Origin: Paroedura picta
Lineage: Eukaryota; Chordata; Lepidosauria; Squamata; Gekkonidae
DNA: 64,000 nt
Assembly (NCBI RefSeq): GCF_049243985.1
Contig: NC_135370.1
Coordinates: 43,451,255 to 43,515,254, forward strand
Reading direction: 5' to 3'
This document shows, piece after piece, positions 22,093 to 34,159 of the stretch (position 1 is the stretch's first letter; each line of letters opens with the position of its first letter). A model generated the notes under the pieces. It searched no databases, had not been told where the DNA came from, and saw only the letters and a list, made by a program, of their open reading frames with translations. A program made the translations under genes and the position numbers.

Positions 22093-24385
22093 ACAACTGT
22101 ATCTGCTGGTTGCATTTGTACAATTTCTGGGTTATTTTGGCATCTTGTTATATAGGTTTTGTTTTAGCAAGCCTATGAGGAATATATTGACCCAGAGCTA
22201 AATTGTGACTTCTGGGTGCAATGTACATTTTGTTCATCATAAGTTTTTTTCAACAGCAACTCTCTAAATTTAAGAGTAAAATGTTTCTAATACACGCATC
22301 AGCTAATCAAGCTTAGCACTTTTCACTGTCTTGAGATTTGCACATGCAGTGAGGCACAATGTTATATCCCAATGTTAACACTGGGATACGTATGAAGAAA
22401 GACAGTAAATGCCCAATTGTTTGTTTCCAATTAACTTATTACACAGGAAATATTTAATGACAGCTTGTAATTTTGGCTCTGATTTATTTGAAATCTGTTG
22501 GGTACAGGGTTTTCAACAATCTTCTGGTGGCCTTTTGATAAAAGCTCCAAAGATTTCCAGCTAAGATAGAATTTTATCTTTTTCTCAGGTACTTTATTTA
22601 TAGAAAATTTGAGACTCTTAATTTAAAAAAAGCAACAAGTTATCAGTATAGATTCATCTGAATAAGCAATGTGTCCCATCCCTCACAGATAAAAAATGGA
22701 AACAGCCAAATTGAAAATAAGGGCTGAATTCGCGGTTTGACTGTCTTTGTAGTGAATGGAAGGTGACATGCCAAAATGAAAATTGTGCTGTAAGATGACA
22801 GCTTCAAATAGTTGTTTATTTGTATTTCCTATGGTATATTTATGCACCCTAAAAAGAGATGCTAGAAATATATGTGCTGAATGGGTTGTCACAGGGATTG
22901 GAAAGGTCTACCCTTCGTGGCTTCCAATAGTCCATGGTCCCACTAGGGATTCCATAATGTTTTCCCCCTCAAACTGTAGCTTCATATATTGCATCAGATA
23001 ATTTTCTGAAAGACCCAATACATTGAGAACTGCCAAATTGCACAGTGGGTTGTAGGATTTGCACCCACGAAATACGGTTTTATTGTCCCCCTCCTGCAGT
23101 TGGCTGTATGATTGGCAGCTGTTCTGCAAGGTCTCAGGGTTACTATCTGAACTCTGTTTAACTGGAAATGGAATCTGAAAATTTCTGTATACATTAGAAT
23201 TTTTGTCTACAGTTGAACTATAGTATACCACTACCACAAATCTTTTTTTCTTTAAAGTCTGTATGCTTTATCAGCTGTCACATGGAGCACTTTGAAGCCA
23301 TAATTTGGGGATTCCCAACCAGCGATCCAGGGAACCCTGGGGTTACATGACAGCTCCCAAAGAGTTCCACAGTCTTTCCCAGAAGCAGGAAGAGGGGAGA
23401 TGCCCAGCTTCAGATGGCTGATAAAATCACTAGATATCACTGGAGCCCACTTCCCCTGTTCCTTTACAAGCCTACTCTTGAACAAGCTTTGGAAATGTAT
23501 TTGTTCTAAAAAAAAATGTTGCATAAAGAGTAGCACTAAATTATGAGCAACATGAGATGGACTGACTCAATAAAGGAAGGCACTGCCCTCAATCTGCAAG
23601 ACTCGAACAAGGCTGTTAACGACAGGACATTTTGGAAGTAATCAATTTATGGGGTCTCAATAAATTGGAAGTGACTTGACCGCCCTTCACACACACGTTA
23701 AGTTGGTTTCCATAACAGAAAGGACAGCCTTAATTTTAGTATAACATTCCCAATTTAATAAAAAACACTGCAGGAAAATATTTAATGCAGAGTTTTGATA
23801 ATTAGTGATTTTTTAATGAACCTCTTCACAGATAACAGTAAGTCAACCAGTTGTGCCTGTTAACAGAAATCATAGTTTCTGGAAGGCTATCGGAAAACTC
23901 AACATGTCAATATGGTGCACAGTATATTTTTGGAGATGCCATAGTTCCCTTTTTTCTTCGGGACCTATCTGTGCAATTAGCCATTGTGAAAGATATATAC
24001 CATATCTTCAGTGACAACGGTACAAAAATATCTGTATATAGTTGTGAAAATAATAATGAAAGGAGATTATTGTGACAGAGCAGGTAGGGATGTATTCTTT
24101 TCCCCATTTTAAAAAGTATCTAGGGCCATGTGTTCAGGAGTTATTATTTAAGGAAATTTGCATCTTTCAAAAAAAATTAAAGAATTCCAAATAAAATTTC
24201 ATGAAGAAACACAAGCAGGAAGATGAGAGGTGCCAAGTTTTCCACTACTGCTTCACAAACTTTATCCCATAGGTAGTTAAGATACCTGGAGAAGATAATC
24301 CACAAAGCAGTATATTTGCTGAGAAGAGGAATTACATTTGTGCCCAAGATACAAATATAACTCTTTGAAATTGTGATAATTTGGC

Positions 24386-24391
24386 AATAAA
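24386..24391 (+). terminator. LY75: Candidate LY75 polyadenylation signal (AATAAA, proximal)
   Basis: AATAAA is followed by AGTGCTACTG and a TG-rich stretch. Other AATAAA copies lie at 23569, 23659 and 23757. The choice is uncertain. Confidence 0.3.
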
Positions 24392-25943
24392 AGTGCTACT
24401 GTCAGGGACTATATGCATCAAGTGGGCCAAAAAGAGGTGCATGAAACCTAGTTGTACCAAAAAACCTTTAATGTAGTGCCTGTACACAAATGCCCCGGGT
24501 CAGAATAATGGAGTAGATTTATATATCTGTAGTCAGAGAAAAATATTATGCACTTTGGTTTACTTGAAAGTGTGATTAAAATATATAAAATACCCTGGTA
24601 AGCTTTCATCATTCTTAATTAGTAATGGATGGAATCTATTCAATATTTTGTATATTTGCATTTGATCACTGCCCCAGTCCACAAATCTAGTTCCATGCTT
24701 GCCAAAGTGTTGCTTGGTACTGTGATCTTTAGAGGGTGAGCTAATCCTTTGCAGGTGGCAAAGGGAAGACATGGAGCTGTACAGATAGCTGTCAGTGGAA
24801 AACTAGGTGGCATAGGGGCAAATGCAAAGGATGGTGGGAAGTTTTGTCCCGTGCATGCAGCAGTAACAAGGGGTTTCTGTTATTTTGAATTCTTTAGTGC
24901 AGTGTGCTCTGCCTTACTGATTTTTTTGACTATTTGCACATGTGGGCTCTTTTTGAGGTGATTACACACAGAGTTTAAATATTCTTAGGGCTATTTGATT
25001 ACGCAAGATAACAGTGAAATATGCACAAAATGTTCCAGTGTTTCTATAAAGTGTTTATTTATATAATGTTATAAATTACACAGATTTTTTTGAGTTAATG
25101 GTTTGGGGCCTGTGGGGTTTTCTTTCTCCAAAATATTACTACTTAGACATGCTGAGAAATGACATTATGTGAATAAGTACAAATGCCTTAATATAACTAT
25201 TAAGCCTTATTGTTGGGAGTTCACAACTAAATATATATTGAGTATGCTGTTATAGATTTATTTTTTAAAAGCTGGATTTGTATGTGTAAGAGAATTTTAA
25301 ATACATTGTTTGCAAAAATTTGAATTGTTTTCAACATGAAGTTCTGTGTAAAAGTTAGAAAAAAGCAGGGTGTATTCTTGTATTCGGATGCATTTTCTCT
25401 GTTGGGACTAGGGAAAGGAAGGCATTAAGCAGATCACAAAGGGAGAATGAAATCAAATAGATGACAAGCACTGTTGGCTGTTGCATCATTGATACTTTTT
25501 TAGGTAGGAAGGGGAGCACTTGAACTGAGTCCAGTACTTTCTGCCCTGTTGTTTGCTTAAAAAGCAGTCATTGTAGTAAGAGGTGACAATTCGTAATCAT
25601 CTATCCAATGGTGGATTCTCTGCAGAACTGCCATACTACTCACTTTGCAGGTTCTGTATGCCTTTCTATCCCCCCCCTCCCAATTTCTTTCCTAGAGCAG
25701 TCCTTTTGCACATCTTCATAGCCGGAGGCATCCAAAAGCAGCGACTTATTTCTCCTTCCAGCTTTCACTTTACAGATCTGGGAAAATGTTTACAGACCAT
25801 GAAAAAGCAAAAGGCCGTGTTTGGAAACTGTTTTGTAGGCCTATAAAATACAACAGCTGGAAGATACCCGCAAGTGAATGGGTGTAAGCTTAGAGGTATG
25901 TGTGTTAAAATAAAGGATTTTTTATTTTATTTTACTTGTATAA

Positions 25944-25953
25944 AATAAATAAA
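25944..25953 (+). terminator. LY75: Candidate LY75 distal polyadenylation signal
   Basis: There are two overlapping AATAAA motifs, then GCTGTTTGGTATGTTTTG, a GT-rich stretch like a downstream element. The repeat-poor zone ends just beyond it, where a SINE begins at about 26048. Confidence 0.4.
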
Positions 25954-26047
25954 GCTGTTTGGTATGTTTTGACTAAAATGTGTTATTGGTGGATTATTTT
26001 TAGTTTAGGAGCAGCCTTTCACTGCAGAATGCAGTGAAATGTCTGAG

Positions 26048-26316
26048 CCAGTTTGCAGTAGTGGTTAGGAGTGCGGACTTCTAATCTGGCATGCCAGGTT
26101 TGAATCTGCGCTCCCCCACATGCAACCAGCTGGGTGACCTTGGGCTCACCACTGCACTGATAAACCTGTTCTGACCGGGCAGTAATATCAGGGCTCTCTC
26201 AGCCTCACCCACCCCACAGGGTTTCTGTTGTGGGGAGAGGAATGGGAAGGCGACTGTAAGCTGCTTTGAGCCTCCTTCGTAGGGAAAAGCAGCATAGAAG
26301 AACCAACTCTTCTTCT
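26048..26316 (+). mobile_element. tRNA-derived SINE
   Basis: Head AGTAGTGGTTAGGAGTGCGG, body CAACCAGCTGGGTGACCTTG, end AAGCTGCTTTGAGCCTCC and a TTCTTCT tail. Confidence 0.88.
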
Positions 26317-26821
26317 ATTCGTATCTGCATTTTAATTTCTGTAGGATTAGAATTGTACTTTATTTCCATCCCTGACTCCTTTTAAAACCAGTAGTGTTGC
26401 TACAGTTCTGAGACATTTAGAAATCTCAAAAGTGATAGTATGTTTCCTTCTTAGGATGGCTGGTTTTAAGTAGCACTGGGGAACTGCTGTCCATCACTGA
26501 TTTTCCTGTGCAGTTGGGCATGGGATCTGAGGATGTATATACCTGCTATGAATAATGCAAAAGCTTCTAATGGCATGAGGTGCGTTCCTACATTCCACAC
26601 CTATAAAACAAGGAAGAGCACCTCCCTTTCTGTTCTTTTGTTACTGCTGAAGGAAGACTTCTCCGTTTCCTGTCTTTGGCAACCAAGGATTCAATATAGA
26701 AGAAACGTATTCCTTTCCCACCCTGTCATTCATGGTAGCTAATCATAAGACCATAATGCAAAGCTTTGACTTTGAAAAGTTTGTACACTGGAAAGTTTTG
26801 TCGGTCTCTAAGGGTCTACTG

Positions 26822-26957
26822 CAGGGATAGTCAACCTGTGGTCCTCCAGATGTTCATGGACTACAATTCCCATGAGCCCCTGCCAGCGTTTGCTAGCATG
26901 GGCTCATGGGAATTATTGTCCATGAACATCTGGAGGAACACAGGTTGACTACCCCTG
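26822..26957. mobile_element. Palindromic hAT MITE, 136 bases
   Basis: A near-perfect hairpin with ends CAGGGATAGTCAACCTGTG. Target duplication GTCTACTG on both sides (26814-26821, 26958-26965). Same length as the copy at 60459. Confidence 0.9.
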
Positions 26958-27839
26958 GTCTACTGGAGTTGAATTTTGCTGTATTACAAAATAACATGGC
27001 TATCTACCCAAAATCAGTTCAAGGTGTCTACCACAATTCCCATGTCATAGAAACGTGCTGGAAGCGTTCTTATAGGTTACCAATTACAACCTGCCATTTC
27101 AGAAGCCTTTTTTAAGCCTCTTAAAAAGATCCTACATACACTTAAGAAACTGTGTTGTTGCTGAATGCTTTTAACTAAAGGTATTATTCAAATGCTAGGA
27201 AGGCAGATGAATAACAGACGTGGCTTGGTGTTTTTTTATGTGATACACAGATTATTCAAGACAATTTCGCATAGCAAATAATTTAGATATACTTGTTACA
27301 CCTGAATGATCTAAAAACTAGAATTCCTTGAATTAAATTTGTTTCAATAGATTTGATGTTTACCTCTTATGCTTCCCACACGTGTTATCACAGATATTCT
27401 CTCCTAATCCAATTGTACACCTGATATCTCAGTACTAGTGGATGACAATAAAAGCTTCAAACCTTTTGTCTTCAGTAAAAGGTTTATCCATTGAATACAT
27501 ATTAAAATTTAGTTAGCAAAGTCATTATTTAAACAGGAAAGTAGAGAACATTGAATTTTGAGACAAAAGTGGAAAGGCAATACAACAACAGACAATATTC
27601 CAACAGCCGTTTATTCATTCCCTTATGGTTCAGTACAATATAATTTCAACATGCATCTTCCTTTTAACCCAGAAGATTCATAAGCATTAACATAAGAAAG
27701 TTAATATCATGGTGACGTCGTTGCTTGGAATCAAATTCAAAAAGTCTAGTGGAGAAGCTTGCTGCTGCATTCATATGTAACTAATAGGTACACCCAATCC
27801 CATGAAATCCCAAGGATGCATGATTTCAAACTGGGTATC

Positions 27840-27995
27840 CTGTAAGGCTGCTAACTCTGGAGTGGGAAATACCTCCATATTATGGAGGTGGAGTTTGAGC
27901 AGGGAAGGGGCCTCAGCAGGGTATAATGCCATAGAGAGCAGCCATTTTCTCCAGGGAAACTGTTCTCTATTGTCTGGAGTTCATTTGTAATAATG
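27840..27995 (+). mobile_element. hAT-like element with TAGGGTTGCCA-type body, partial
   Basis: Shares GAGAGCAGCCATTTTCTCCAG and GGTATAATGCCATAGAG-type words with 33420 and 41971. The ends are not clear. Confidence 0.5.
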
Positions 27996-28005
27996 GGAGA
28001 TTATC

Positions 28006-28320
28006 TGTCAGATGGCTATCCAGCCTCTGTTTAAACATTTCCAAAGATGGAGAACCCACCACCTCCTGAGGAAGCCTGTTCCACTGAGAAACCGCTCTGT
28101 CAGGAACTTCTTATGGATGTTGAGACGGAATTTCTTTTGAATTAATTTCATCCCACTGATTCTGGTCCAGGGCAAGAGAGAACAACTCTGCTCCATCCTC
28201 TATATGGCACCCTTTTAAATACTTGAAGATGGCTATCAAATCCCCTCTTAGTCATCTCCTATCCAGGCTAAACAGACCAAGTTTCCCCAACCTTTCCCTT
28301 GACAAATCATCGGATGTACT
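28006..28320 (-). mobile_element. CR1 LINE 3' region
   Basis: Minus strand; matches 669-976 (CAGATGGCTATCCAGCCTCT) and 49786-50535, and lacks the last octamers. Confidence 0.8.
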
Positions 28321-28329
28321 TGCTAGAGC

Positions 28330-29500
28330 TCGAACTCCTGCAGCATCTCTGCCCTAGAATTGCATTGAGTGCAGCAATCTGTCTCTTCAACGTATTTGAT
28401 CACAGACCTTTCGTCCAGGCTTCAAACAGAAATTGTACTACCTCTGTGTCCTTAGACTCCAGAGGATTCACCTTGTGCAGCACCTCCCATCATTGAAAAA
28501 CTTGCCAAGTGCTGTTGAAGATCCCTCTTGCTGGTATCCATGGGGACTACCACAGGATTGCAGGAGGAACGATGTGCCAAATGGCTTGGAAGCAACCATC
28601 ATCTAAGCTGAGCCTTGAGACCCTCCGACAACTAGACCACCTTGCACACCTTCCATGCTATTGCTTCTTAGTATGGGAGGAGTACCCACTGCAGCAGCAT
28701 GGAAACATCCCCTTCGTAGCACGTTGATTGTAGAAACTGGGAGGCCCTGCAATGCTGCCAAGTGCATAAGAGGTGCTGTAGAGGCCGACAAGAGGTCCTG
28801 AATCAGGCTGGCAATCTTGAACTGCTTCTCGAAGGGCAGAAACGCCATGGCCTGGAGAGTATTTATCCATGCTTCCCAATGAACCAGGTATGTAGTCAAT
28901 GTGAGATGACGCTTGGTAAAAAATTATCAAGAAACCATGGGCCTCCAGCAAGGAGACAGTATGCATTGTTAGTCTTTCTGCCATGGGCCGGTCATCGAGG
29001 TAAGGACAGAAATATATCCCCTCCTGGCACAAATGTGCCACCAAAGCCACCATAAACTTGGTGAACACCTGAGGAGCAGCTAACAGACCAAAGGGCAGGG
29101 CCTTGTATTGGTCGTGTCAGCCCAGGAAGAAAAAATGTGAATATTTGCAGGATGCCAGGAAAAAACAGACATGTAGGAAGGTCTCTGTAGGGTCTAGGGG
29201 CATCATGTCACCCCACTGAAGAGCGCTGGGTATTTGCTGAAGGGATTCCATGCAGAATTTTTGCTGCTTGACACACAGGTCCAGATCTTTTAGATTGAGT
29301 ATCAGTCTCCAATTGCCCGACTTCTTCAGAACCATGAAGAAGATGGAGTACAAGCCTCAGAAGTGCTGGTCCTCTGGCACCAGAACTATTGCTCCAATGC
29401 CTGTGACATGTTATAGTGCTTGTTCCAGGTGGGCCTTCCGGTGTGCCTGTTACTGCTGCCAATGTAGCCATGCCCACAGGTTCCTCAGAGCCTCCCATTC
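28330..29500 (-). mobile_element. DIRS-like retrotransposon relic, reverse transcriptase part
   Basis: A fossil broken in several places. Minus-strand pieces read VLKKSGNWRLILNLKDL, KFCMESLQ, FTKFMVALVAHL and PYLDD, the reverse transcriptase core of DIRS-type or related elements, then a helical stretch as in DIRS RNase H-linked regions. No terminal repeats were seen. Confidence 0.65.
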
Positions 29501-29686
29501 ATACTTACTTAAATTCTTAATATTGCACCATTTTTATGTTCAATATTATCTATGTACCTGAGGGCCAATTCTTCAGAAATTTTAATGAAAGTGTCCTCCA
29601 CCACTCGAGTAAAGTCTGATTTATGTCTAAACGTGTTTGGAGTGCCTGATAGTAAACATCCTAAGGGGTGGGCGGAGACTGGGTAT

Positions 29687-29757
29687 GGCCTGTCCGAGGG
29701 AGGGCCCAATCGGGACACGCAAAGTGCGTCCCGATTTGGCCCTGCCTCAGACAGGCC
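29687..29757. repeat. GC-rich hairpin
   Basis: Arms of about 33 bases (GGCCTGTCCGAGG ... ACACGC and its inverse) flank a 4-base loop. It lies in an unassigned, GC-rich 0.6-kb stretch (29650-30260) that gives the longest open frame of the window on the minus strand but shows no known domain. Confidence 0.7.
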
Positions 29758-30507
29758 ACGCCCACTCAGGACTTCGGCCCAGTCATTGGGCCAAGGTTCT
29801 GACAGGGCCCACCCAGCCAGGGACAATCTGGAGATATAATTGCCAGTCTGCCCCTGACCAACGCAGGGAGAGGAGGTCAGTAGGGCTGCCGAAGGGGTGT
29901 GAATGGAGGCCTGGACAGGACATGTCAGCCCTTTTTGCCCCAAGGCTGTCCTGTCAAATCCAACAAGTTCCCTCAGAACACTAACAGAACTGGCAAGTGG
30001 CTGGTGAGTGTTCTCCCTCCCCCCTCCCTTCTGACCTGCTGCAAAGAAGCGACTGACAGCCCCTGACTGAGGGGAGGAAGGCATTTCCAAGAGCAATACA
30101 GGGGAGTTTAAGGACATGGGTGTGGGCCTTCCTTTTGAGGGGGGGAGCTTCCCCCTTCTACCAAACAGTTGGCTGACAGGGAGGCCACAGAAAAGCCCCT
30201 TCTCACTTAAAATACTGCTCTGGCTGGCCTTGTGGCTAGAGGGAAGACACAGCCAAGCCATGTGTATTTCTTCTTTGCGACTCTCTGCAGATTTGAGGCC
30301 TACTGCACAGTGTTATTCTGCAGACAAAATTGGATGCTATTGCAGAGGTTCTTTTGTCTCCTGTTTCATCTGCACAACAACCCTATGCAGTAGGCCTCAA
30401 GTCTTTCAACTCAACAACCTGTGTGTGAGGCCTTAAATGTTTCTTCTCCACAACCCTGTCCAAAGCAGCCCTTTCTGCCTGGGGAGCTGATCTTTATACT
30501 CTGCAGA

Positions 30508-30600
30508 TAAGCTGTAAATCTTTGTTGGTCTTAAAGGTGCTACTAGACTCTGATTTTATTGTGTTACTTCAGACCAACATGGCTACCCATTTGAATTTGT
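30508..30600 (+). mobile_element. Penelope-like relic, 3' part
   Basis: Shares AAATCTTTGTTGGTCTTAAA and GGTGCTACTAGACTCTGATT with the copies at 18930, 44110 and 48030. Confidence 0.7.
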
Positions 30601-30665
30601 CCAAGAAGGTCACTCTAATCTCTCTTGTTGGAGACTAAGTAATTCATGTGTTATTTCATCTAGCC

Positions 30666-30941
30666 CAGTGGTCCCCAACCTTTCTGAGGCTGGGGACCGG
30701 CAGGGCATCAGGCCGCGCACACGCGGGCTGCGCCCGCACGGGCCACGCCCGCGCATCGGCCCGCGCGACCCGGCCCTGATTCCCTCTCCCCGCCCTCCCT
30801 CAGTAAGAAGCTTCCCGGGCCGCAAGCTTGCGGCCTGGGAAGTTTTTTACTGCAGGGGGGGCGGGGAGAGGGAGCCACGGCCCGGCGCCATGGCCTTCGC
30901 GGCCCGACACTGGGCCGCGGCCCGCAGGTTGGGGACCACTG
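30666..30941. mobile_element. GC-rich hAT element, 8-bp target duplication
   Basis: Ends CAGTGGTCCCCAACC and inverse. Perfect ATCTAGCC duplication at 30658-30665 and 30942-30949. Same family as 4249, opposite orientation, with only a short core. Confidence 0.92.
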
Positions 30942-31591
30942 ATCTAGCCTATACAATCCAGGCCTTACTGTGCCACTCAAAGCAGGTGCACCGCAAAACA
31001 GGGCAAATAACCCTTTATGAGTAAAGCAAGTGACACAAGGCTCTGTAGGAATCAGCCTTGTGTAATGAGAAGTGGGCCTGTTTCATTGCAGGCAGCCTCA
31101 TACATTACCCCCAGACAGGAATGAAGTGTGAGAGTCGGGCATTTCCTGCCTCCTTACCATTCTTCCTTTTTTTAACAACAACAAGCCTTTAATAGCATAT
31201 AAAAGTACAATATAAGAAGGGAAAGTGCAAAAGGATCCACTGCTAGTGAGAACAAAGGCAAAGATCATGCTTTAGACATAATACATTTATGATTTCTCAT
31301 TCTTCCTGTTCTCCTCTTCCTGGATATGGATATGTGGGCAATGGGGGATCTTTGCAGTTTTAATAAATACTCGTGCAATAGTCCAAGAGAAACTGACTAC
31401 AATTCATAAATTATTTGAAAGCATGGTGCAAAACAGGTAGGGAAAAATATTAAACTAATTTTCCGCATAGTTAAAACTGGATCAGCGCCATAAGAGAATA
31501 ATGCTGTCAAGTTTACATGCATTTAAATCCCATTTACAAAACAATAACTAAAATAATTTTTTTTAATCGCTTGATAGTGCCCACTGAGAGC

Positions 31592-31810
31592 CAACATGAT
31601 GTAGTGGTCAAGAGCAGTGGCATCTTAATCTAAAGAATTTGATTTGATTCCCCACTCCTCCATAAACAGCCAGCTGACCTTGGGCTAGTCACAGTTCTCA
31701 GAGCTCTCTCAACCATACCTACTTCAAAGGATGTCTATTGTGGGGCGATGAAAGGAAGGTGATTGTAAGCCGCTCTGAGACTCCTTTATGTAGTAAAAAC
31801 CAACTCCACT
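31592..31810 (+). mobile_element. tRNA-derived SINE
   Basis: Carries ATGTAGTGGTCAAGAGCAG, TTGATTCCCCACTCCTCC and AAGCCGCTCTGAGACTCC. The stretches 30950-31590 and 31811-32515 show no recognised feature. Confidence 0.8.
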
Positions 31811-32515
31811 GAAAAGATGTCATGTACTATACTAATGGAACAACACTGATACCCCCTGCTGGTCAGAAAGAGAGAGAGAAAGAAGCAGCAGAGTAGTTTA
31901 GGTACCCCTTTCAAAATGAGTGTTCACCCAAAAAGTTATGTGAACATAGATCTTTGATTACTAGTGGAAAATATTTAAAGGACAATTTTATTTACAGGTA
32001 AAAGAAGCTATGGAGAACAAGTTTGCCCCTAATTTTCAGATTCAATATAAAATACACATACAATCTGTTTCTCCAATACTATATTACACTTGTATATTTT
32101 ATTGCTTACCTTTACAATAGTAAACAGCACCGTGAACATTTTTTAAAATCCAAAAAGTATACTTTTAAAGGGCTTGGTCTCAGGGAAAAGCAGTTCACAT
32201 GACTACTTCGCTGTGTAGCCAGGTTCAGCTCTCATTTATTCACCTAGCATGCTATCTCACTTTCTAATTTGTTAGGCCAATAATTCTTTAGAATGTAAAT
32301 ATGATAGTTACTAGGATAGTTATGAAAAGGCTGCCCATATTAGAGTCTAATATTGCATTAGTATCCAGCAATATGCACTGGACTCCATTTTTGGCTGTCA
32401 TGTGAAAATTATATTTGTACTCATGCTCAAAAAGTAGACTCCTTTGGTACTTAGCAGTCAAAATTCACAGGAGCAGGCTCTGAATCAGCCCTTCAGCCAA
32501 ACCAAACACTTAGAT

Positions 32516-32762
32516 CAGTGGTCCCCAACCACCGGGCCGCGGCCTGGCAGCTCCCTCTCCCCACCCCCCGCCCCCGCAGTAAGAAACTTCCCAGGCCGCA
32601 AGCTTGCAGCCCGGCAAGCTTCTTACTGTGGGAGAGGGGGAGAGGGAAGCAGGGCCGCGCACTCACAATGCGCATGCGTGGCCAAAAACGCACATGCGCG
32701 GCCGGGCAATCGCCCTCCCTGCTGCCGCCGGTCCCCAGCCTGAAAAAGGTTGGGGACCACTG
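32516..32762. mobile_element. GC-rich hAT element, 8-bp target duplication
   Basis: Ends CAGTGGTCCCCAACC and inverse. Perfect ACTTAGAT duplication at 32508-32515 and 32763-32770. Confidence 0.92.
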
Positions 32763-32990
32763 ACTTAGATAATTACTTTGACAGGCTGAAAATATTTAGT
32801 TCTGCTCAAAAAGATATACATATATGTATACAGAATCATCTCTTGATTTCCACAAGTGCACATGGCAATTTGTGTACTGGTGTGTGCATTCCTCAATGGC
32901 TACTAGTCTGAGTGACTAAACAGAACCTCCACATCCAGGGCAGTAAAATATGCTAGGAGGCAACATCAAAGGCTCTGTTTGTTGACTCCA

Positions 32991-33210
32991 CAGGGTTGCC
33001 AAACCTGGCCTGGGAATTTCTTGGAGATTTGGGGATGGAGCCGGGCAGGGGAATTATGGAAGGGGTTTTGCCTAGAATTTCATAACATACCATAGAATCT
33101 GCCTTCAAAAACTGCATCGTCTTCAGAACTGATGTTTGTGGTCTGGAGACAGAATTGTAATTCCAGGAGAACTCCAGGCTCCCCTGGAGTCCGGCAAAAC
33201 TACCTCCAGA
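32991..33210 (-). mobile_element. hAT-like element with AGGGTTGCCA end
   Basis: Begins AGGGTTGCCAAACCTGG and contains words such as AGACAGAATTGTAATTCCAG shared with 41971 in the other orientation. Confidence 0.5.
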
Positions 33211-33369
33211 ACAACTGTTGGCTACAGTGTAAAAGAAAATACTGACTAGATGGACCACAGTGGTCTGATCCTGTATGGCTTTTCTTATTTATTCTCCTCA
33301 GCACTCTGCCAGATAGACCACAATTGTCTGATTCCGTAGGGCTCTTCTTTTCTCCCCTCAGCACCCTGC

Positions 33370-34130
33370 CAGCTTGGCGAGACAGTTAAGAGCAGGAGCC
33401 TCTAATCTGGGGAAACAGGTGGAAACTGGAGATTCCCCAGTTTTATAACTCATCTCCAGGCAACAGAGATCAGTTTCCTTGGAGAAAAAGGCTGCTTTGG
33501 AGAGTGGCCTCCACAGCATTAAACTTCACTAAAGGTCCCTCCCTGCCCCAAATCCTGCCCATTCCTGACTCTACCCCCAAAGTTTCCCAAGTATTTCCCA
33601 ACCCAGAGCTGGCAACCCTAATTTGATTTCCCACTCCTCCTCCACATGCAGCCAGCTGAATGTCCTCAGGCCAGTCAGTTTTCTCAGAGCTCTCTCAATC
33701 CCACCCTCCTCACAGGATGTCTATTGTGGAGAGAGGAAGGGAAGGCAATTGTAAGCTGCTTTGAGACACAAGGCCAGCTAGATTACCTTGGGCCAGCCAC
33801 AGGTTCTCTCAGCTCCATCTTCCCCAAAGGGTGCCCGTTGTGTGGAGAAGAGGGGAAGGCAATTGTAAACCCCTCTTAGACACACGCGGCCTGCTGCATG
33901 ACCTTGGCCCAGTCACAGTTCTCTCAGAGCTCTCAGAGCTCTCTCAGCCCCACCTACCCCACAGGGCGCCTGTTGTGGGGAGAAGAAAGGAGGGCGATTG
34001 TAATCCCTTTAGAGACACATGCATCCTGCTCAGTGACCTAGGCCTGCTCACAGTTCTCTCACTGCTCTCTCTGCCCCACTTACCTCACGGGCTTTGGGGA
34101 CAGGACTGTAAGCCGCCTTGAGACTTCTCC
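33370..34130 (+). mobile_element. tRNA-derived SINE, partly tandem and interrupted
   Basis: A SINE head (33370-33415) is split from its body by a hAT-like element (about 33416-33620, ending GCTGGCAACCCTAA). The body then occurs about four times in a row (near 33645, 33772, 33885 and 34018), each unit 110-135 bases and holding CAGTCACAGTTCTCTCAG-like and GGCAATTGTAA-like words. It abuts the CD302 CpG-rich region. Confidence 0.75.
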
Positions 34131-34159
34131 GAGTAGCTGCCCCATCTGCATTTCTGCGG

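Larger units (their letters stand above)
22093..25960 (+). other. LY75: Probable LY75 3' untranslated region
   Basis: This AT-rich stretch follows the LY75 stop codon and has almost no recognisable repeats, unlike its surroundings. Several AATAAA motifs lie in it. The full extent cannot be fixed without transcripts. It may end at 24.4 kb or near 25.97 kb. Confidence 0.5.

Noticed and set aside
23290-23450. Possible hAT remnant in the LY75 3' region (GGGGATTCCCAACCAGCG)
   Set aside because: Only one end-like stretch was seen, with no inverted partner and no target duplication.
29509-30261. 250-codon open frame on the minus strand, the longest of the window
   Set aside because: No known domain, low-complexity composition in a GC-rich repeat-like region, and no splice or promoter support.
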